Positions 1-10,984 of a DNA stretch of 64,000 bases are shown in pieces. The position numbers were made by a program, and so were the translations under genes. The notes beneath the pieces are model-generated. The model was not told the DNA's origin. It saw only the letters and a list, made by a program, of their open reading frames with translations, and searched no databases. Each line of letters opens with the position of its first letter. Within the stretch, counting starts at the first letter, position 1. The DNA lies in contig OY727097.1 in assembly GCA_963402885.1 (NCBI GenBank), positions 7,254,001-7,318,000 of the forward strand, written 5' to 3'. The stretch comes from Antedon bifida (Eukaryota; Echinodermata; Crinoidea; Comatulida; Antedonidae).

Positions 1-698
1 GCAGAAAATAAGATATTAATTTATTATTACGTTACAGTTATATAAACGATCATTCAATTCAGTGAAGACTGACTCTCCTTTTCTGCAAATAATGTTTGGT
101 AACTGATTAAAAAAAGTTATCAATGACATACAATTTTAAATCAGTGAAGTAGAATCAAACAGAGAGAAAAATAGTAATGGGTGTTATCTTTAAAAGATCA
201 CTATTAATCTTCTTGTTGGCCAGATGGCATTGCTATTAGTTCTCACAGAAGTACGCCATGTACTTTTTCCTGATGTCAAATCAATTGCAGTAGGCCTATT
301 CCTATTGGAGACATTTTCTTCAACATCTCTCTATCTTCAACGCCACCGTTCAACGAGACCGTACTGCATTTCCCGAGGAAGATCTGTTTTCAACTGCATT
401 GTCCTTCATTCACAATGTCATCAAAAATTAAGTCCATATTAATTTTATAGAAGAACCATCATTTGTGTTGTCACTCAATGACCTCCTGTTGCAGCGCCAC
501 ATCTCAAAATAATCAATCTCTTTCGTTTCTTAAGATTCACAATCATTTGTAGTAATATTGAGAACACTGTTGCAAATCCATATATACCACGGCTCTTTTA
601 TACTATTGTCAAGTTCTTCATTTTCGTCCTTGCCGTAGCCATATCTCCTCTTGTGCTGTTACCTTATTACAATACAAACAGTTAAAAAGAGTTCTAAC
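1..698. other. Stretch without a recognised gene (left edge)
   Basis: This is the 3' side of the receptor guanylyl cyclase exons on the minus strand, so it should be intron leading to the transmembrane exon. I see no convincing next exon. One minus-strand reading near 490-590 is hydrophobic followed by a basic run, but no splice acceptor with the phase left by exon 4 precedes it. A perfect TAGGCCTA palindrome lies at 291-298. Confidence 0.5.
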
Positions 699-932
699 CT
701 ATTGTTGATTGGCAGAATTCGTTGTTCCAACCACAGTCTGGGTGATCTTTAGGTACCTCGGTAGATCCACTTGGCCAAATAATAACAACATTTTCATTGT
801 ATTGGAATACTGAAGAATCCGAATAGTACTCAGCTATGTCGTAAAAATAACCACTAATTTCGTTAAAATCTTGTAGAGCGAAGTCTGGGATACGATCACC
901 ATGTTCGTCTATTGTAACTTTTCCAGACATTC
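699..932 (-). CDS. Receptor guanylyl cyclase, coding exon 4 (end of ligand-binding ectodomain, partial gene)
   Basis: The exon is bounded by an ACAG acceptor (intron ends at 933) and a weaker GTTAGA donor (intron starts at 698). It begins with two bases that complete the Gly codon split at the end of exon 3 and ends with one base of a split codon. It encodes GKVTIDEHGDRIPDFALQDF, then a stretch with a PSG turn, then a membrane-proximal Cys pair in CGWNNEFC. That pattern (xGxVxIDxNGDRxxDF, then a CGFDxxxC-like pair just before the membrane) is typical of the last ectodomain segment of natriuretic-peptide-receptor-class guanylyl cyclases. The transmembrane, kinase-homology and cyclase domains lie beyond the left edge. 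Confidence 0.82.
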
Positions 933-1917
933 CTGTAATTAAAAAAAACATTCTTATTATTTTCGTGGCTATTGGTCCATATTCTTGGACAGTCCTCGAA
1001 TAGCTTTAGTCCTGTATCTAGGTAAGTGCAGGATTAAAGAAACGGGCCATTGTCGTTATAGGTGCAGACTACAAAAACTGTTTGTAAAATTTAAACATAT
1101 TCATACTAATAATACCATTATTACTTAAGGAAGCATAATTGTATTTCCTTACTAGAAAGCCCAATTTTGCCCACCCTTAATGTTCGCGACTTCCATGATT
1201 GAACAACGATCGTGAAAATTAAAGGCGATCGAAAATATCAATGTTAAATTTTTCTAGACAATATTCTCCGAGGAAAAGTCAATGTAATCATACTTGTAGA
1301 TAAAAGGGTTCATTGTTAATTATAATTTGGACTTTGTAATTAGTATATACACATATTTGCATTACTCATATTCATTATTATGCACTACTAATATAAAATA
1401 GTACATAATAATTTACAATATGTGCTTCCCGTCATGTACTCATTAATAGTAACTGCGGAAATCAGGTTTTTTTTATTGCATATCACGTTTGAGTTATGGC
1501 AACTTTTTGATACGCAATAATTATTCGTAAATGAGACATGTGAATTTACCAAGTTTTCTTGTCTGTAGTAAAGCTTCAAAGCAGTTTCTCTCATAAATTT
1601 AAATCTTTTTGAAATTACATTCATAAAAAGAACGGTACGATAACCATGACTATAGCCTTCTGTCTATATAGCATTAAGTAGTGAGTAACCCATAGTTATT
1701 ATATTACTACACTTTGTCATTGTATACACGTCGATGTAAAGACAAGATTTGAACTCGTAACCAGGACGAGTTTTAGGTAAAAGTAGATAATTTGTGTCTT
1801 ATCCCAGGTTGAGAATCCACCCTTGGTTAATCTAGGCCGTGTATTTTTACCCCGAGTAAACCGCACTAGCAGAGGTAGTAGACTATGTATGTGGAAATTC
1901 GTATACACGGCTTATTA

Positions 1918-2018
1918 GTCGCGTGCACACGCGACTCTACAGCTCACTATGTCGGTCGGTCGGTTGGTTGGTCGGTCGGTAAACACTAACTCAAATTTGA
2001 GCACGCGACTGCAGCCAT
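1918..2018. repeat. GGTC/GGTT microsatellite inside a dispersed repeat
   Basis: A short hairpin at 1918-1935 (arms GTCGCGTG and CACGCGAC, 2-base spacer) precedes a GGTC/GGTT run at about 1951-1981 and then the text AAACACTAACTCAAATTTG followed by a GCGACTGCAG-like end. The same run plus right-hand text recurs at 13595-13662, so this is a dispersed element with an internal microsatellite. It sits in the intron between exons 3 and 4 of the guanylyl cyclase gene. Confidence 0.6.
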
Positions 2019-2068
2019 GTATATGGCCTTGTTTTTTATGTATTTTTGTGTAATATACATACACTCAC

Positions 2069-2204
2069 CTTCAAATGTTCTATTGAACAACTTACGAACT
2101 ATAGCATATCCACTCAATTCGTTTTCTCCCGCTTCAAGAACAGCGTGAAGAGCCACTGCGTACAAGTACATCGCGTCGTAAAGCAATCCGGCGTGTACAT
2201 CAAC
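2069..2204 (-). CDS. Receptor guanylyl cyclase, coding exon 3
   Basis: The exon starts in phase 0 after a TTTAAG acceptor and ends with GAAG before a GTGAGT donor, leaving one base of a split Gly codon. It encodes a segment starting VDVHAGLLYDAMYLYAVAL and ending IVRKLFNRTFEG. The YDAxxLYAxAL helix and the N(R)TFxG ending are characteristic of the ANF-receptor (periplasmic-binding-like) fold of receptor guanylyl cyclases. NRT is a potential N-glycosylation site. Confidence 0.85.
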
Positions 2205-2957
2205 CTTAAAGAGAGAATTGAACTTGGTAGAACGATATTTCGAATACCGATAAAACTTATGTATCTTGTTTATTTTGTATAAAATTAAAATACATTTTAT
2301 TCATTCATTCCATTACACATCAAAGTTTATTCATCGATTTCCGGTGCAACATGGCGCTTAGGTCATGATTGAACCATGATCATATTGTAGTTGGAAGGGC
2401 AAGCACGTGAACCACCAAGCTACAGCTCATAACTTACTGTATATTTTTGACTACATCAACCCTCAAGCATGTTACATTTAATCCACCTCTAGGCCTACTC
2501 ATCTCGGTTGATATGAGTGTAGCAATTAAAGGCAATACACCACAATAGGACGACTATCTGTCTCTTTTTTTCTCAATAAATAAAACTGTACTTAACCAAT
2601 GATACTTTAGTGTGACGTATTTGAATAACAGAATGCATCTTGTCTACCTGACAGCAGGAATTAAATGTGACATGGCATACACGTCACTTTCTGTGCCGTC
2701 GAGATCGCGGTGTCACCGATGTCACGGGAATTTTTGGGATTTCCCCTTGATCTGATTTCTCAAATCTCTGAGGAGGCCGTGACAGTGACACTAGCTTAAC
2801 TATATAATCGCATATTGTGAATACTATGAAAATTACACTGTCGGTAAAGTCGGTAGCGGATGCCGCGATCGATAATGACTCCGTGCATGAAATGGTTAGC
2901 TTCCTGAGTTGAGAATATAATTCCGAGATGCTGTTATTATAACAAGACATAACTTAC

Positions 2958-3259
2958 CGATGAATCATCTTCTAAAGGATCGTTAAACGGAGTAATAGCC
3001 ATTCTTCTCCTAACCTCTTCTGTAAAATTTCTATACTTTTGAGTATCAGGCTCAAGTATGTGTATATTAAAAATGCTACCAAATGCCTTGTGTGCATCGT
3101 CATCTCTGCCGTCATCTCCCATCCACGTATTGTTTCCTATGAACGAGTTTTCGTACAAATCGACGGTGAAGAATATGTAATCCCCGTTGATCATACCAAA
3201 ATCATAAGCGTACAGCATGACGTCACGGACATCACCTCCGTATGCAAACAATAAGATTA
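2958..3259 (-). CDS. Receptor guanylyl cyclase, coding exon 2
   Basis: A pyrimidine-rich TTTTTTTTACAG acceptor opens the exon and a TCG/GTAAGT donor closes it. The first two bases complete an Ile codon begun in exon 1, giving EARIILLFAYGGDVRDVML across the junction. That is the family hallmark (ARIxILxxxGxxxRxxMLxAxxLGMxNGDYVFF). The exon continues through DFGMINGDYIFFTVDLYE and ends DPLEDDSS in phase 0. One N-glycosylation sequon (NNT) is visible. Confidence 0.88.
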
Positions 3260-3623
3260 CTGTAAAAAAAACATTAAAACAATACATATAATTAAACAAA
3301 ATGTCGTTGTGAAAGCTTACGTGTGTATGAGAGTGTTCTGTATACTGCCTCCCTATATGGACCTAGCTGTGGAGAACAAGCACTAAGTATTCTCTGCATC
3401 CACAAGGTTGCCCCGACCATGTTAAATCACACTCTATAACGTTTAATAAGTCTACTGATGGTGACATGTGCACCATTAGCAGCAGCTCTGGTTAATAATC
3501 ATAATGTACTACGGTATGTTATCAAAAGTATAGGCATATGAATATACAGCAATTCTGTAATGGTCATTTCAACAGAGAGTAAACAAAATCTCATTCAACG
3601 TTTATATTAAAATACATTCTTAC

Positions 3624-4338
3624 TTCTGGCTTCGTCTTTAGTTTTTTCTAACGTTGTATAATGAGTGTCTTCAGTTCCGTACACTAGGTGTTCATTTCCA
3701 GGTTCAAAACTGCTGTATTGTGAAATTTCAACTCCAGCGTCTTCAAGACGAGTTCGAACTTCTGACGACGTTAACTGCCACGAGTGTTCGCTGGAAGTAA
3801 TAATGGCAGCTCTAGACCAATCAAAACGATGAAAAATCTCTACAATCATTGGTGCGCATCTAAAGTACGGACCAACAGTACGAACAAATGTAGGATAATT
3901 TAGCTTATTCGACATGGATGAAGATGTGCAGCCCCACGAAATCATAGGAAGATCCCAGGCCGCGGTTAAGAGTCCAGATGGCTCACAGACACTGTCACAT
4001 CCGCCACCGATGAATCCATGTAGATGCAGCACTGATCCATGAGACCATAGATCAACTACTTCGTACAGGCCATCACCAGCATTACAACGTGTGTCGTTCC
4101 AGAGATATCCGATAGATCGATTTGGTAAGAGCGACTGATCATTCTGAATATCATCGATGGCGATGGATGCCGCGCTAGCGATCTTTGAACCTATTGGCCA
4201 GGAGCCTGTATATGGCAGCAATACACCAAGTACGATATCAGTGGTGTCTCCATATGATCCAACGCTTCCTAAAACCACATTTATGAAAGGTACGATCAGA
4301 CAGAATCGAATGAATTGCTTTAACCTCATCGACATCAT
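3624..4338 (-). CDS. Receptor guanylyl cyclase, coding exon 1 (signal peptide and N-terminal ligand-binding domain)
   Basis: Membrane receptors of this class bind an extracellular peptide and make cGMP inside the cell. This exon gives 238 residues plus one base. Residues 1-24 are a basic N-terminus and hydrophobic core ending VVLGS, a typical signal peptide. Residues about 34-238 are the first lobe of an ANF-receptor domain with GVLLPYTGSWP, YLWNDTRCNAGDG, FIGGGCDSVCEPSGLL, PMISWGCTSSS and YPTFVRTVGP. Cysteines at 85, 114, 118, 137 and 161 match the usual disulfide region; sequons occur at N73 and N81. The donor is AGAA/GTAAGA. Exons 1-4 total 1387 nt (about 462 aa), the expected ectodomain length. 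In echinoderms this class includes sperm chemoattractant peptide receptors, but which ligand applies cannot be told. Confidence 0.9.
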
Positions 4339-5669
4339 TGTACGTACGTGTTAGAGGTCATTGAATTTTACTGTGATTATCATCATCATTTGGACAGTAG
4401 AAGGACCTGTAAAAGATAACAAAAAGACAAACGTTTTATGTCACACCACTAGACTTTTTATACAGAATCTTAAACTTGGTGAAAGTAATTTGACGATGAT
4501 ATGATGTATTGCCTTTGCGTTGCATCTTCTTCATCTTCAAAAACATTGATTCAATAATGGTAAGACAAATAATACAAGAATAATAAACAATAAGAAACAG
4601 TAATACAATACAAAAACAAGAAAAGATAAATATAAGAAAGAATTCCATCATTGGGGTCATGATTAGAAGTAAAAAACATGTCTCACCATGACCCCGAGAG
4701 AGAGAAAAAAAATACATATATAAAAGGCTACCTTAATTAATGCTATATAACATTATTGTTGATACAGTCTTTTAAAAGTGGAAACCAAACTTTAAATTGC
4801 AATATAGGGAACCGTGTTTATGGTTGTTATCATCTTTATCAATACGTATTGCTTCGTCGAAAGTAAAAGAAGAACACAAGAATACAAATGGTGACAGTTA
4901 CTATGGGATCGATGACAGGTTGTCAACCATTACTATTGTGTCAGCATTACTTAATCTTTTATTTATTTCTTTCGGAATCTCTGGTCCATATAAATTAAAT
5001 GTAATTATAACCCATAATTACGTATAAGTTACCGATACATTTTTTTAATGTATGAGTAACTGTACAATATGACATTATCAGTAGGTATTTTTTGTGTTCG
5101 AATTCAAATTGTATAATGGACAGTATTATACTAACTAATTAACAGTATTGTACAGATACTTTCATATGGAGCCATGTGCCGTTTTATCAGATTATTAGTA
5201 GGCCTAGTGTTGTTTAAGATCTAATGAGTTTAGTTTGTAATATCTGAATGGCGATAATGGAACACTGAACACCCCGACCTCTCTCATCACCACTCAACAC
5301 ATTCTATCCTAAATGAAAGCTAGCTTTTAGAATATTGGATTGTCGTTATCGATTTTGTAATTTAAAACATAACTATTCGTACATGGAGTGTGTAAATAAT
5401 CGATGTTTTCCCTCAAACCATGTTTTTTATATTACTTTTTTTGCGAAATGATCCAACAAATTATCATTAATCATGTAAAATCATATAACATTAATTGGAA
5501 CTCTCTAACAATGTTTTCAAATTATCATCCTCTAAAAAATTATTCTTTGTCTCCCAATATCATACTGTACTATATTTAAGTTCAAATTCAAGATTTATTG
5601 TCAAATACAAAGTAAAAGAAATGTGCTTATCAATGTTCACAATCGAAACGTACTTTAGTTGCTAAACGT

Positions 5670-5805
5670 AAGCTCTGTCTATACACTATCAAACTTTATG
5701 TGACAAAAACATGTGATGCACCCATATATGGACATGATGGTGTCATGTCACTGCCATATGTACGGCGTATCACTACCATATATGGGCACATTACACTGTT
5801 TTGAT
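5670..5805. repeat. MITE family A, copy 1 (right end degraded)
   Basis: Starts AAGCTCTGTCTATACACTAT and carries the family's internal CCATATATGG-rich text with a TGATGT/GTCAT core. Four related copies lie at 18745, 38222, 43459 and 44443; those with intact right ends finish GTAGACAGAGCTT, the reverse complement of the start. The right terminal repeat is not recognisable here. Confidence 0.7.
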
Positions 5806-5952
5806 CATTTAGGGACCCTCGTTTGTTATGATCAGTGCCTGTGATGTACTAGTACACCGGGGTAACCCCCTACTTGTATCGAAAGATTCTTTAAAGTGCA
5901 CATGAGCTTGATTTGACCTACGGTTTATAGTCCCTATCCGAGAAGACGCGTT

Positions 5953-6055
5953 CTACCACCAGAAACATGGAGCGAGTGAGCCTTGAACCCTTGCCGATGT
6001 TATGGCTACGTAATTGCGGTTCCCCTGTCTTAACCGCTCGGCCACCCACCCAAGA
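5953..6055 (-). repeat. tRNA-derived SINE head
   Basis: Read on the minus strand, 6045-6022 gives GTGGCCGAGCGGTTAAGACA, which is an A-box region like that of tRNA-Ser/Leu, and 5989-5979 gives GGTTCAAGGCT, a B-box. The intervening arms do not fold into a clean functional tRNA and there is no terminator, so a SINE promoter is likelier than a tRNA gene. Confidence 0.65.
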
Positions 6056-7071
6056 AGTAAACATCAATAAAGTATACTGAAATAGGCCTAGTGTTAATTA
6101 TGATATTTATGTCTGCAATCTATATTTCCAATAATATCTCAATCTTAAAGCGGAAAAGTATTTTCAAAAAAAGGCCGATTGATGAACTTCCTCTCGTATT
6201 TGATGTAACAAAAACGCAAATAATTATAATGTGTCCTATTAATACAGTATTTATTATTTTATACACTCTGAAAGTGTACTCAACTAGTTCTATATTTTTG
6301 GTTGAGAATTGGTATACCTATAAAATTTCAATTAATCAGACAGTCACAATCATAATCGAATCGAACCAGCTCCATGACAATTTAATTACTCTTAAATTAG
6401 TTACATAATCGTGATGAGCCTTGAGGGTGTTTATATTTGATTATGTTGTTGCTATTGATGTCATTATACTACATTTATTTAGAAGTCATGACGGAAATAA
6501 AACAGATGTTTATGCATATAAAAATTGTATGTGTAACTGTAGTGATTTATTTAATTTATAGGCATTCCTGGCGCGGCTCTTTGGTCTTGGCTTACAGAAA
6601 ATGATTGATGAATTACTGTGGTGCAATGCTTTGTGTAACCTGTGAACTATTGTGTTTTACCCCCATTGAATAGAATAATATAACAATAGACATTTGAAGT
6701 GTCGATAATTTTAGATCCAGGACCATTGTCTTAGCGTAAAGTATTTATAATTTTTAATTTAATACCATCTTTAATTAGGTATATCTAGTCCCGATGATGG
6801 AACTGATCATTAAGGGCTCTCAATAAAACATAAAAATACACACATTAGACACAAAATATTAGATATTTAGAAAAAAGGATGAGGCAATAAGCAATATGTA
6901 CATTAAAAGTAAACATCGTTTACAATTGTTTACGCTTCGATACTACGACCACCTGTTTGTATATTCCAACCTAATTTGAATAAGACAGGTGATGAAGCAA
7001 TACATTCAATTAAAGAGGCATTATTCAATTAGTTAACACAAATATATTCACTCTAATTCTGTAGTGCTGTT

Positions 7072-7218
7072 TTAAGCTTGTTTCCCACTAGGACACATGC
7101 AAAGACATGGTTTGACCAATGACAAGCGACAGTTCGGATAATCAATCGCTTGTGATTGGTCAAATTGCTTACATTGCGCTTGTTCCATCGCGTTGCGTCC
7201 TAGTGGAAACTAAGCTTG
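7072..7218. repeat. MITE family B, short copy
   Basis: Terminal inverted repeats of about 24 bases: left AAGCTTGTTTCCCACTAGGA, right GTCCTAGTGGAAACTAAGCT. The interior contains GACCAATGACAAGCGA facing TCGCTTGTGATTGGTC, so the element is palindromic throughout. Related to the element at 43754-44050 and to the 47-bp minisatellite unit at 61323-62200. Confidence 0.75.
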
Positions 7219-7602
7219 GACTTCAGAACGTTGAGTAAAATGAGTTTATGATGTATAAGGTATTTTAGTGCTACATATCATTGGCGACCACATACTCTGT
7301 AGAAAATAAGGTAGGCGTAGGTTTCTTGCTAATTGCTAAAGATAGTTCAGAATACTCTTATGGATCATAAAGGTTTTTGACTGTATTCCGATTCTAATGG
7401 AAGGATGGAATTTACAGTTATTTATACAGTGGTTTATGATGTCAAATGCTCTTATTTCAAAGAGAAATGTCAACAGTGTTTCTAAATGAAATATTGATTT
7501 TATAAATATTGTCTATTTTTCTCATCAACTATGTTAATCACCTTGAAGTAAAATATATGTTGATATACGTTGATGGTCGTGATTAACAAACAGAAAACAA
7601 AT

Positions 7603-7688
7603 GGGCCTTTACAGGTCTAGTTATTTACTTTGTAATTTGATTCCTCCTACCACCCAAAGTTAGCGATAGACCAAATTACCCTAGGTGA
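7603..7688. repeat. MITE family C, diverged copy
   Basis: Begins GGGCCTTTACAGGTCTAGTT and has AGCGATAGACCAAATTACCC near the right end. The layout matches the clearer copies at 9516-9643 and 44757-44866. Confidence 0.45.
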
Positions 7689-8040
7689 TAGTGAACAATC
7701 TCTATAACCATATTAAAAGTATGCATCACATCATGTATCTTGGTGTTGTCGAACTCTATAAACATGGGAAAATGAGTACCCCAACGGTTTATGATGCTAT
7801 ACTAATAATCAATCGTTGGCATCTGTTCGCCATTTCCTTCTTGTTTTCACTCACATTATTTTTGATTTATTCAAATTCAAAGACAATATAAAATATGAAT
7901 ATGATTATTCGCTTCAGCAGAATATTACATTTACAAAGCTGATTAGAGATAAGCTATATATAGTTGATTCTTTATAAATATAAACAATATACTGCGTAAC
8001 ATCCGAAATATAATAATTCAATTTTGTAAGAGCACATATT

Positions 8041-8681
8041 ATCGTTTATCTTTTGTCCCATCTATTATAACACATTGGAACGAGTTAAATAACGAAATTA
8101 AAAATTCCTCATCTCTTTAGGAGTTTAAAAAATTGTTATTGAAAACCAACTTGTTTAAAAAAAAAAAACTTATTTATATACAAATTCACTCTAGAATCCG
8201 ACTTGGTTTCAGTTGTCTCAATTCGCATTTATTTTTACATGGACTTCGGGACAATCCAAGTTGTACTTGTGGCTTTAATGTTGAGAATCCGCTTCTTTTC
8301 TTGTGTTACTGCCCTAATTATAATACACAAACAGATATTCTACTTGTAAGCGCTAACTCAATTATTGAGGATGTCTTAGCCAAGGATTTTTCTTTTAAAT
8401 TTTTATTTTTTGATCCGATCTTCTTTCGAATTGTGAAAATGCTTTATTGTTTTATTATGTACAACAATTTCTTGTTAATTCTGGAAGATTTGATTGATGT
8501 TTCTGTTTTTTTGTTGTTAAAATATTGTATTTGTTATCTGAGGCGCCTTGAAGCTAAGGTGGTTCCACCTTGTGAGGCGCCTCTGTGTAATATATTGAAT
8601 AAAAAACAAAACAAAACAATATACTACTGTTTAGACATAGATAAAACATTTATCAAAATTGCCAATTCCTTGGCAAGATAA
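8041..8681 (+). pseudogene. 5'-truncated LINE (non-LTR retrotransposon) ORF2 C-terminal remnant
   Basis: Translation shows the C-terminal signature of LINE ORF2 proteins: HWNELNNEIKNSSS with an in-frame stop, then EFKKLLLKTNLF, then RIRLGFSCLNSHLFLHGL, then CTCGFNVENPLLFLCYCPNY. The WNxLxxxIxxSxS-xxFKxxL motif and the CxCG-(x)n-C.CP.Y motif are what is left after 5' truncation. From about 8400 on the frame is hydrophobic and AT-rich and probably not conserved. No upstream reverse transcriptase core is present. This is a dead insertion, not a host gene. Confidence 0.75.
8540..8583 (+). repeat. Nested hairpin near the LINE 3' end
   Basis: Outer stem GAGGCGCC (8540-8547) pairs with GGCGCCTC (8576-8583). 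An inner stem AAGGTGG (8556-8562) pairs with CCACCTT (8565-8571) across a TT loop. Near-terminal hairpins are often the feature bound by the LINE reverse transcriptase. Confidence 0.7.
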
Positions 8682-8689
8682 GATAAAAC

Positions 8690-10984
8690 ATTGAAGATGC
8701 AGATTGTTTAGATTCTTCTTTCCAGGAATTATCCCAGCCTCGTTTTGTTGTTATTCTCTTGATTGTATTAGGCCTAGTTTAATATAATGACACCTATTCT
8801 GCAGCTGTAACTAGATAGATATATATAGTTAAATAGAAACGCTTCTAGCTGTATATACGTCTAATATCTGTCAGTAGGTTCATATCGAAAAGTAGTTACT
8901 ACAGCTAGACAATTGTTTCTAGATGACTTGCGATAGTCAGCCAGACTCTATCTAGTGACAGCTGCAATGTTTGTAAACAATTTAAAGTGAAAGGAGTTTT
9001 TTTAAAGGTCATTCAAAAAAATATTCCTCAACCTCGTTTTGGTCGTTTTATCTTACTATTATTAGTTTAATTGTGGTCAGTAATTGAAACACAATTCCGA
9101 TTATTATACTTGATTATTTCGATAAAATAATGTTTCTCTCCACTTTCTCCATTCTACTCGAAATAATTATGTTCTGATATCATTTAAATTTTCATCTAAT
9201 CATTTCAATAGATCTAGGGATAATTTCATCACCTAGGAGATGAAATTACATTTCAATACCAATTGTTGATGAATGGTAATATTATTTTGAGATCTGAGTT
9301 TAGGTTAGTTGGTAAGCAGTGTATATGTTAAATTAGATTGTTTTCGGGTGTATATGAGCGAAATTTCGATCCCTGTATTTGTAATCACAAATTATCATTC
9401 GGTTACTTTTGTGTATTACTAAGATGGTGTGAATTTGTCGACGTGAACAAAGAGAAAAGCTAATAGATGATACAAATAGAACATTCATGCCTACCCCAGG
9501 CATGCCATTCACATTGGGCCCGTTTAGGCTTAGTTATTTACCCGGGTAAGTTGTTTCGTCCTGCATTCCTGTCAACTAAAGTCAGCGATAACTATGCTTA
9601 TTAGACCAACTTACCCGGGCGAGAAACTAAATCTGAATTGACCCATTTTGAAAAAGTTTAGGCCTACGGTCCTAACCCTTAACTATAAAAACAAGTATGC
9701 AATAAAGAACCTCGGTCAATGAAGGGTGTTGATCTCCAGCGAAAGTAAATATAGACCTTCTCTCAGAAGAAAACCTATCCACTTACATGATTGAAACAGT
9801 CAAAGAGGGGGAAAGGCATGTCAACAATTGGGGTTAAGTCAACATTGGTCTGCAAGTCGTGCAGAGATCCAGATACTTATGCATTAACTCTTCAAAAGAG
9901 GAGAACTAGAAGGGCGTATCCACTTTTGCCAACTAAAATAGACTTATTAACTGCTTAACCGATCATTATACGGTTCCCGGTTAAAAGATTCCAGATCAAC
10001 TCTACACAGAATAACAGTTCCCTAAACAAAGGCTAAAATACCGATAGATATAAACAGGGAACATTGATTTACTACTTAGAACCATTTACGTATAGATCAT
10101 CATCATCATGGACCTATAAATTATAGGTCTAATTTATACAGTAGGTCCATGGTATAATGCAATCCATGCTATTATTCTACATCTTGTAAACGTTTACACA
10201 ACACAATATACTCACATTGATATGTGTCAGGTAACTCGCTTTTATTCAATCATCTTAGCTTCCTAATCATTTGAATAGAGATGTTTACATTATGAATCAA
10301 TATTAGACGTCTACCAATTTACAAGATCCTTGATATGTGAAAGCACAGAGCATAGTGGTTATGAGTATGTGTTGAGAATCTTCAAAAGAAGCGCCCCCAA
10401 TCAAAAATAAACGCTGCCAGTTTGTACGAAATAATTATCCAATGGGAATAGCGAGTCAGAATTTGATGATAAAAAAGCAAAACAGACAAATGTAAAACCC
10501 CGGAATACCTTCGGGGTCAAGTGCCCACTTAACAGGAGTGTCCCCTGATTGGGGATTTATAATAGGTGTCCCAAAGGTTCTATATCTGCATGAGTGTAAA
10601 AATAAAGACGAAGAGATCTACAATTATTATATATGCCTAATAATAGCGATTATGTGAAAACATTAAAGATGATTGTATTCTACTTACATTTGACATTTGA
10701 ATTTAAGATAACATTTTTCGTTTTACATTAAGGTAATGTACTGTATAATTATGAAAATAAGAATTAATGACATTGCAAAACTTTAAAGTACATGTATTGT
10801 ACTTAAATTGCACATATTAATATAAAATAAAGTAGTAGGGCCTAATGAATTCTGTATTTAGACGTATGTCGTATTTATATGCCGCATTTACCGTATAAAC
10901 GTATCCAAAAGATGTGACGTGCCGACATCACAGACGTATGATTAATTCGGCGTATAACAATTGGAGTAGGGTTAAACTCGCAGG
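8690..10984. other. Intergenic, no gene recognised
   Basis: AT-rich single-copy-looking sequence with one clear MITE (9516-9643). TAGGCCTA palindromes occur at 8769-8776 and 9659-9666. No credible ORF or RNA gene seen. Confidence 0.5.
9516..9643. repeat. MITE family C, palindromic copy
   Basis: GGGCCCGTTTAGGCTTAGTT and TTACCCGGGTAAGTT on the left face AACTTACCCGGGC and a degraded CTAA-rich end on the right. The core carries the AGACCAA / AGCGATAA text also seen at 7603 and 44757. Confidence 0.6.

Larger units (their letters stand above)
4339..8040. other. Intergenic, no host gene recognised
   Basis: Upstream of the guanylyl cyclase start on its strand, so its promoter should lie in the first part, though no clear core promoter stands out. 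The rest is AT-rich with scattered mobile-element debris listed separately (MITEs at 5670, 7072 and 7603; SINE at 5953). Perfect TAGGCCTA words occur at 5199-5206 and 6083-6090. ORFs here are short and low-complexity. Confidence 0.5.

Noticed and set aside
490..590. Minus-strand hydrophobic run followed by LKKRKR, looking like the missing transmembrane exon of the guanylyl cyclase
   Set aside because: Exon 4 leaves one base of a codon, and no AG acceptor gives the required phase before the hydrophobic stretch; the frame also stops soon after.
2684..2950. 88-codon minus-strand ORF between guanylyl cyclase exons 2 and 3
   Set aside because: It is inside the intron defined by a strong GTAAGT donor and the phase-0 acceptor of exon 3, and has no domain similarity I recognise.
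5953..6055. A functional tRNA gene (Ser/Leu-like) on the minus strand
   Set aside because: A- and B-box words are present, but no clean cloverleaf, acceptor stem pairing or terminator; SINE origin is likelier.
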